Virus record (IMG/VR): IMGVR_UViG_3300017751_000127
Location: 1-30,576 of that record
DNA length: 30,576 nt
Direction: 5' to 3' (one strand)
Source of the DNA: a virus
Shown here: positions 28,856 to 30,576 of the stretch, in pieces
Numbering within the stretch: position 1 is the first letter of the stretch
How the letters are laid out: each line of letters opens with the position of its first letter
Made by a program: the position numbers and the translations under genes
Notes under the pieces: model-generated
The model's input: only the letters and a program-made list of their open reading frames with translations
The model's database searches: none
What the model was told of the DNA's origin: nothing

Positions 28856-29695
28856 ATGAAAACAATAAATTCATTGAGTGGCGGAAAAACGTCGTCATAT
28901 ATCGCGGCAAATCATCAAGCGGATTTTGATGTTTTTTCCTTGGTTCGAATCGAGGATGAACGATGTCGATTCCCAGATGAAAAGGTTCGTCAAATGGTTG
29001 AAGATAGAATCGGGAAACCATTCATTGCAACCGCTGAAGATGATAAAATCATTTACACGATGTTAGATTTGGAACAATACATCGGGCGTGAAATCACTTG
29101 GTTGACGGGGCCAACGTTTGACGAGGTAATCAAAAAGAAAGGCGGGTATCTACCAAACAAAATCGCGCGGTTTTGCACGACAGAAATGAAAACGATTCCG
29201 ATTGCAGAATGGCGTCACAAAACTATTGATGGACCCGTTGAAATGCGTTTTGGTTATCGTGCGAATGAAACACGACGTGCCAAAAGCATGATGGAAAAGA
29301 TGAACGACAACGGCATGGTTGAAGTGAAAATAGTTGTTGGTAAACATTCAAACGGGAACAATAAATGGCAAACGATTGAATATTGCAAACCATCTTTTCC
29401 GTTGATTGATGCGAATATCTACAAAGATACGATTGAACAATTTTGGACGGACAAACGCGTTCGTTTTGCTTATATGAACAATTGTGTTGGATGCTGGTGG
29501 CGTTCACCGATGTTGTTGTCACACATGAACGACAAGGAACCCGAAAAAATGAATTGGTTTGCAGAAACGGAAGAAAACAACAAAGGAACATTTCGTTCGG
29601 ACGTAACGTTCCGCGAGATAATGAAATGGAAACGTCAAATCAAATTGTTTGACGACGATTTCAATGAATGTGATTCGGGATATTGTGGCTTATGA
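28856..29695 (+). CDS. PP-loop ATPase, PAPS reductase-like
   Basis: A 279-aa protein of the adenine nucleotide alpha-hydrolase superfamily. The PP-loop SGGKTSSYIAANH (8-20) is clear, followed by DVFSLVRIEDERCRFPDE and an FCTTEMK motif (about residue 106) typical of PAPS-reductase-like proteins. C-terminal cysteines (NNCVGCWW near 207, CDSGYCG near 272) could bind a metal cluster. Members of this fold adenylate or reduce sulfur substrates and include DndC-type and tRNA thiolation enzymes. The phage role is unknown: nucleic acid sulfur modification or host sulfur metabolism are options. It begins 2 nt after the primase stop. Confidence 0.78.
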   Translation: MKTINSLSGGKTSSYIAANHQADFDVFSLVRIEDERCRFPDEKVRQMVEDRIGKPFIATAEDDKIIYTMLDLEQYIGREITWLTGPTFDEVIKKKGGYLPNKIARFCTTEMKTIPIAEWRHKTIDGPVEMRFGYRANETRRAKSMMEKMNDNGMVEVKIVVGKHSNGNNKWQTIEYCKPSFPLIDANIYKDTIEQFWTDKRVRFAYMNNCVGCWWRSPMLLSHMNDKEPEKMNWFAETEENNKGTFRSDVTFREIMKWKRQIKLFDDDFNECDSGYCGL

Positions 29696-29916
29696 TTGAT
29701 TTGAAAACAAGAAACAAGATGGCCCAAATATTTGTCGACATGAATGTCGGCGAATCAAAGCGCGTCCGATTGACTGAAATGGTTCCATTGTTGAAAGAAG
29801 TGAACGACACGGCAATGATTGGACACGCCATCCGATTCATTAAAGATGCCGACGGCGTTGTCACTCATATAAAGAAATACAGAAAAACCGCAATTGAAAA
29901 GAGATTTGGAAACTAA
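29692..29916 (+). CDS. Small hypothetical protein (74 aa)
   Basis: Start ATG 29692, ATGA overlap with the PP-loop gene. MIDLKTRNKMAQIFVDMNVGESKRVRLTEM, then IGHAIRFIKDADGVVTHIKKYRKTAIEKRFGN. The pattern VGES..V..T......L....... with a terminal beta hairpin and basic tail resembles small phage DNA-binding or regulator proteins; no definite family. It overlaps the next gene by 23 nt. Confidence 0.58.
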   Translation: MIDLKTRNKMAQIFVDMNVGESKRVRLTEMVPLLKEVNDTAMIGHAIRFIKDADGVVTHIKKYRKTAIEKRFGN

Positions 29917-30208
29917 AGTTTGTAGCAAGTGCAAGGAAGAAAAGGAATTGAAACATTTCGCACGATTGACCGATACAAAATCGGGTCATCGTCCGAAATG
30001 TAAAACGTGTTCGAAAGAGTATAAAAGGGAACGCGGGTTGCACATTCCCCAAGCGTCCGAAAAATATGTGGTGGATAAATACACGATGCGAAATCACATG
30101 TATATCCATTTCGGGTTTTGGGAATCTAAGATGACGCAAGTGGAACGCGACCAGAACAACCGAGATTTGCGCAAGTATTACAGACCAGAACGAAAAGATA
30201 AATTGTAA
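29894..30208 (+). CDS. Zinc-finger protein, TTG start (104 aa)
   Basis: The frame has no ATG before the first cysteines. TTG 29894 (or TTG 29906, nearer to the motif) is the likely start. Two CxxC pairs, CSKC (10-13) and CKTC (36-39), bracket KEEKELKHFARLTDTKSGHRP, the common treble-clef/zinc ribbon seen in phage HNH-associated proteins. The C-terminal part is basic and helical. It directly abuts the HNH gene (stop 30206-30208, ATG 30209), so it may assist that nuclease or packaging. Confidence 0.62.
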   Translation: MKRDLETKVCSKCKEEKELKHFARLTDTKSGHRPKCKTCSKEYKRERGLHIPQASEKYVVDKYTMRNHMYIHFGFWESKMTQVERDQNNRDLRKYYRPERKDKL

Positions 30209-30499
30209 ATGCCTAACGTACCAAAGAGAAAACAACGGCCGTGGTTGCAAGGTCAAAACAAGTCAAGCAAAGCACGGATTGAAAGAAATAAATTCTATCA
30301 GTCAACCGCATGGCGAAGATTGCGCGGAATGTTTATCAAGCGGAACCCGTTGTGTGTTGAATGTGAAAGCGTTGGGCAAGTTGTTGACCACATCGTCCCA
30401 ATCAAAAGCGGTGGTGATTCGTTGGCTTGGGACAACTTGCAAACGATGTGTCATCGGTGTCACAATGTTAAATCGGGGCGTGAATCCCATGGAATATGA
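30209..30499 (+). CDS. HNH endonuclease (terminase-associated type)
   Basis: A 96-aa HNH nuclease. FYQSTAWRRLRGMFIKRNPLCVEC (29-52), then VVDHIVPIKSGGD (58-70; Asp60-His61), N76 in WDNLQTMC and CHRCHN (81-86). The CxxC...CxxC pairs form the zinc site and DH...N...H the catalytic motif. In HK97-like cos phages such an HNH protein, encoded next to cos and terS, is needed for terminase cleavage. Being at the right end while terS is at the left end implies that the ends meet. Stop TGA at 30497-30499 runs into a terminator hairpin. Confidence 0.88.
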   Translation: MPNVPKRKQRPWLQGQNKSSKARIERNKFYQSTAWRRLRGMFIKRNPLCVECESVGQVVDHIVPIKSGGDSLAWDNLQTMCHRCHNVKSGRESHGI

Positions 30500-30521
30500 T
30501 GTGGTTTTGACCACATTTTAT
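30499..30521 (+). terminator. Terminator after the HNH gene
   Basis: ATGTGGT (30499-30505) pairs with ACCACAT (30510-30516) around TTTG, followed by TTTTA. The stem begins on the last base of the HNH stop codon. Confidence 0.7.
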
Positions 30522-30576
30522 CAATATAGGGGGGTATTAAACCTAAAAAATGTTAATCTGTGACATCACCGCCCCC
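30522..30576. other. Right-end non-coding DNA
   Basis: No gene seen. It contains a G6 run (30529-30534 area) and ends with CACCGCCCCC (30567-30576), identical to positions 16-25. G/C runs are unusual in this DNA, so a packaging site is possible. Confidence 0.35.

Noticed and set aside
1-30576. Integrase, repressor or attachment site for lysogeny
   Set aside because: No tyrosine or serine recombinase signature and no Cro/CI-like gene seen; all genes are on one strand.
1-30576. tRNA genes and CRISPR arrays
   Set aside because: No cloverleaf-like sequence with GGTTCRA arm and no regularly spaced repeats were noticed; the only clear tandem repeat is the 2 x 30 bp at 15273.

Overview
The window looks like a nearly complete genome, or a complete permuted one, of a siphovirus with an HK97-type head that infects a member of the Bacteroidota, probably a flavobacterium. 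Every gene I can support lies on the + strand. The host assignment is an inference from three things: promoters that fit TTTG-N19/21-TAnnTTTG, A-rich leaders (ACAAAAACAAAGAGCAAA) in place of Shine-Dalgarno sites, and the style of the proteins. No integrase, repressor, tRNA or CRISPR array was seen, so the phage is probably virulent.

Layout: (1) 1-2300, packaging: small terminase and a large terminase that is split, then a small ORF. The HNH nuclease that usually precedes the terminases lies at the far right end (30209-30499), so the two window ends probably join at or near cos. (2) 2301-3048, two small genes between promoter and terminator signals. (3) 3049-9065, portal, a four-domain prohead protease, major capsid protein, connectors and tail terminator. 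(4) 9101-16663, tail tube, G/GT chaperones with a -1 frameshift site, tape measure, tail tip and adhesins. (5) 16674-20540, lysis and signalling: amidase, two holin-like proteins, a membrane PAS histidine kinase, a single-domain response regulator, two membrane proteins and a candidate unimolecular spanin, closed by a strong terminator. (6) 20630-21876, an AT-rich early-type region with repeated promoter/operator modules and very small genes. (7) 21915-30208, DNA metabolism: SSB-like protein, DnaA-domain-IV-like protein, C5 DNA methyltransferase, four nucleases of the PD-(D/E)XK type, primase-polymerase/helicase, and a PP-loop (PAPS-reductase-like) protein.

The most striking observation is in the large terminase. 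A 40-nt segment interrupts the gene exactly at the Walker B motif. It holds GGT-TAA, a near-perfect GC hairpin and a second GGT from which the correct frame resumes. This is the architecture of a programmed translational bypass element such as that of T4 gene 60, although a pseudogene, +1 frameshift or sequence artefact must be excluded. Other highlights are a phage-borne two-component system within the lysis cluster, apparent total absence of GATC in 30.6 kb, a prohead protease fused to HAD-phosphatase-like and Tudor-like domains, and repeated palindromic operators at the early promoters.
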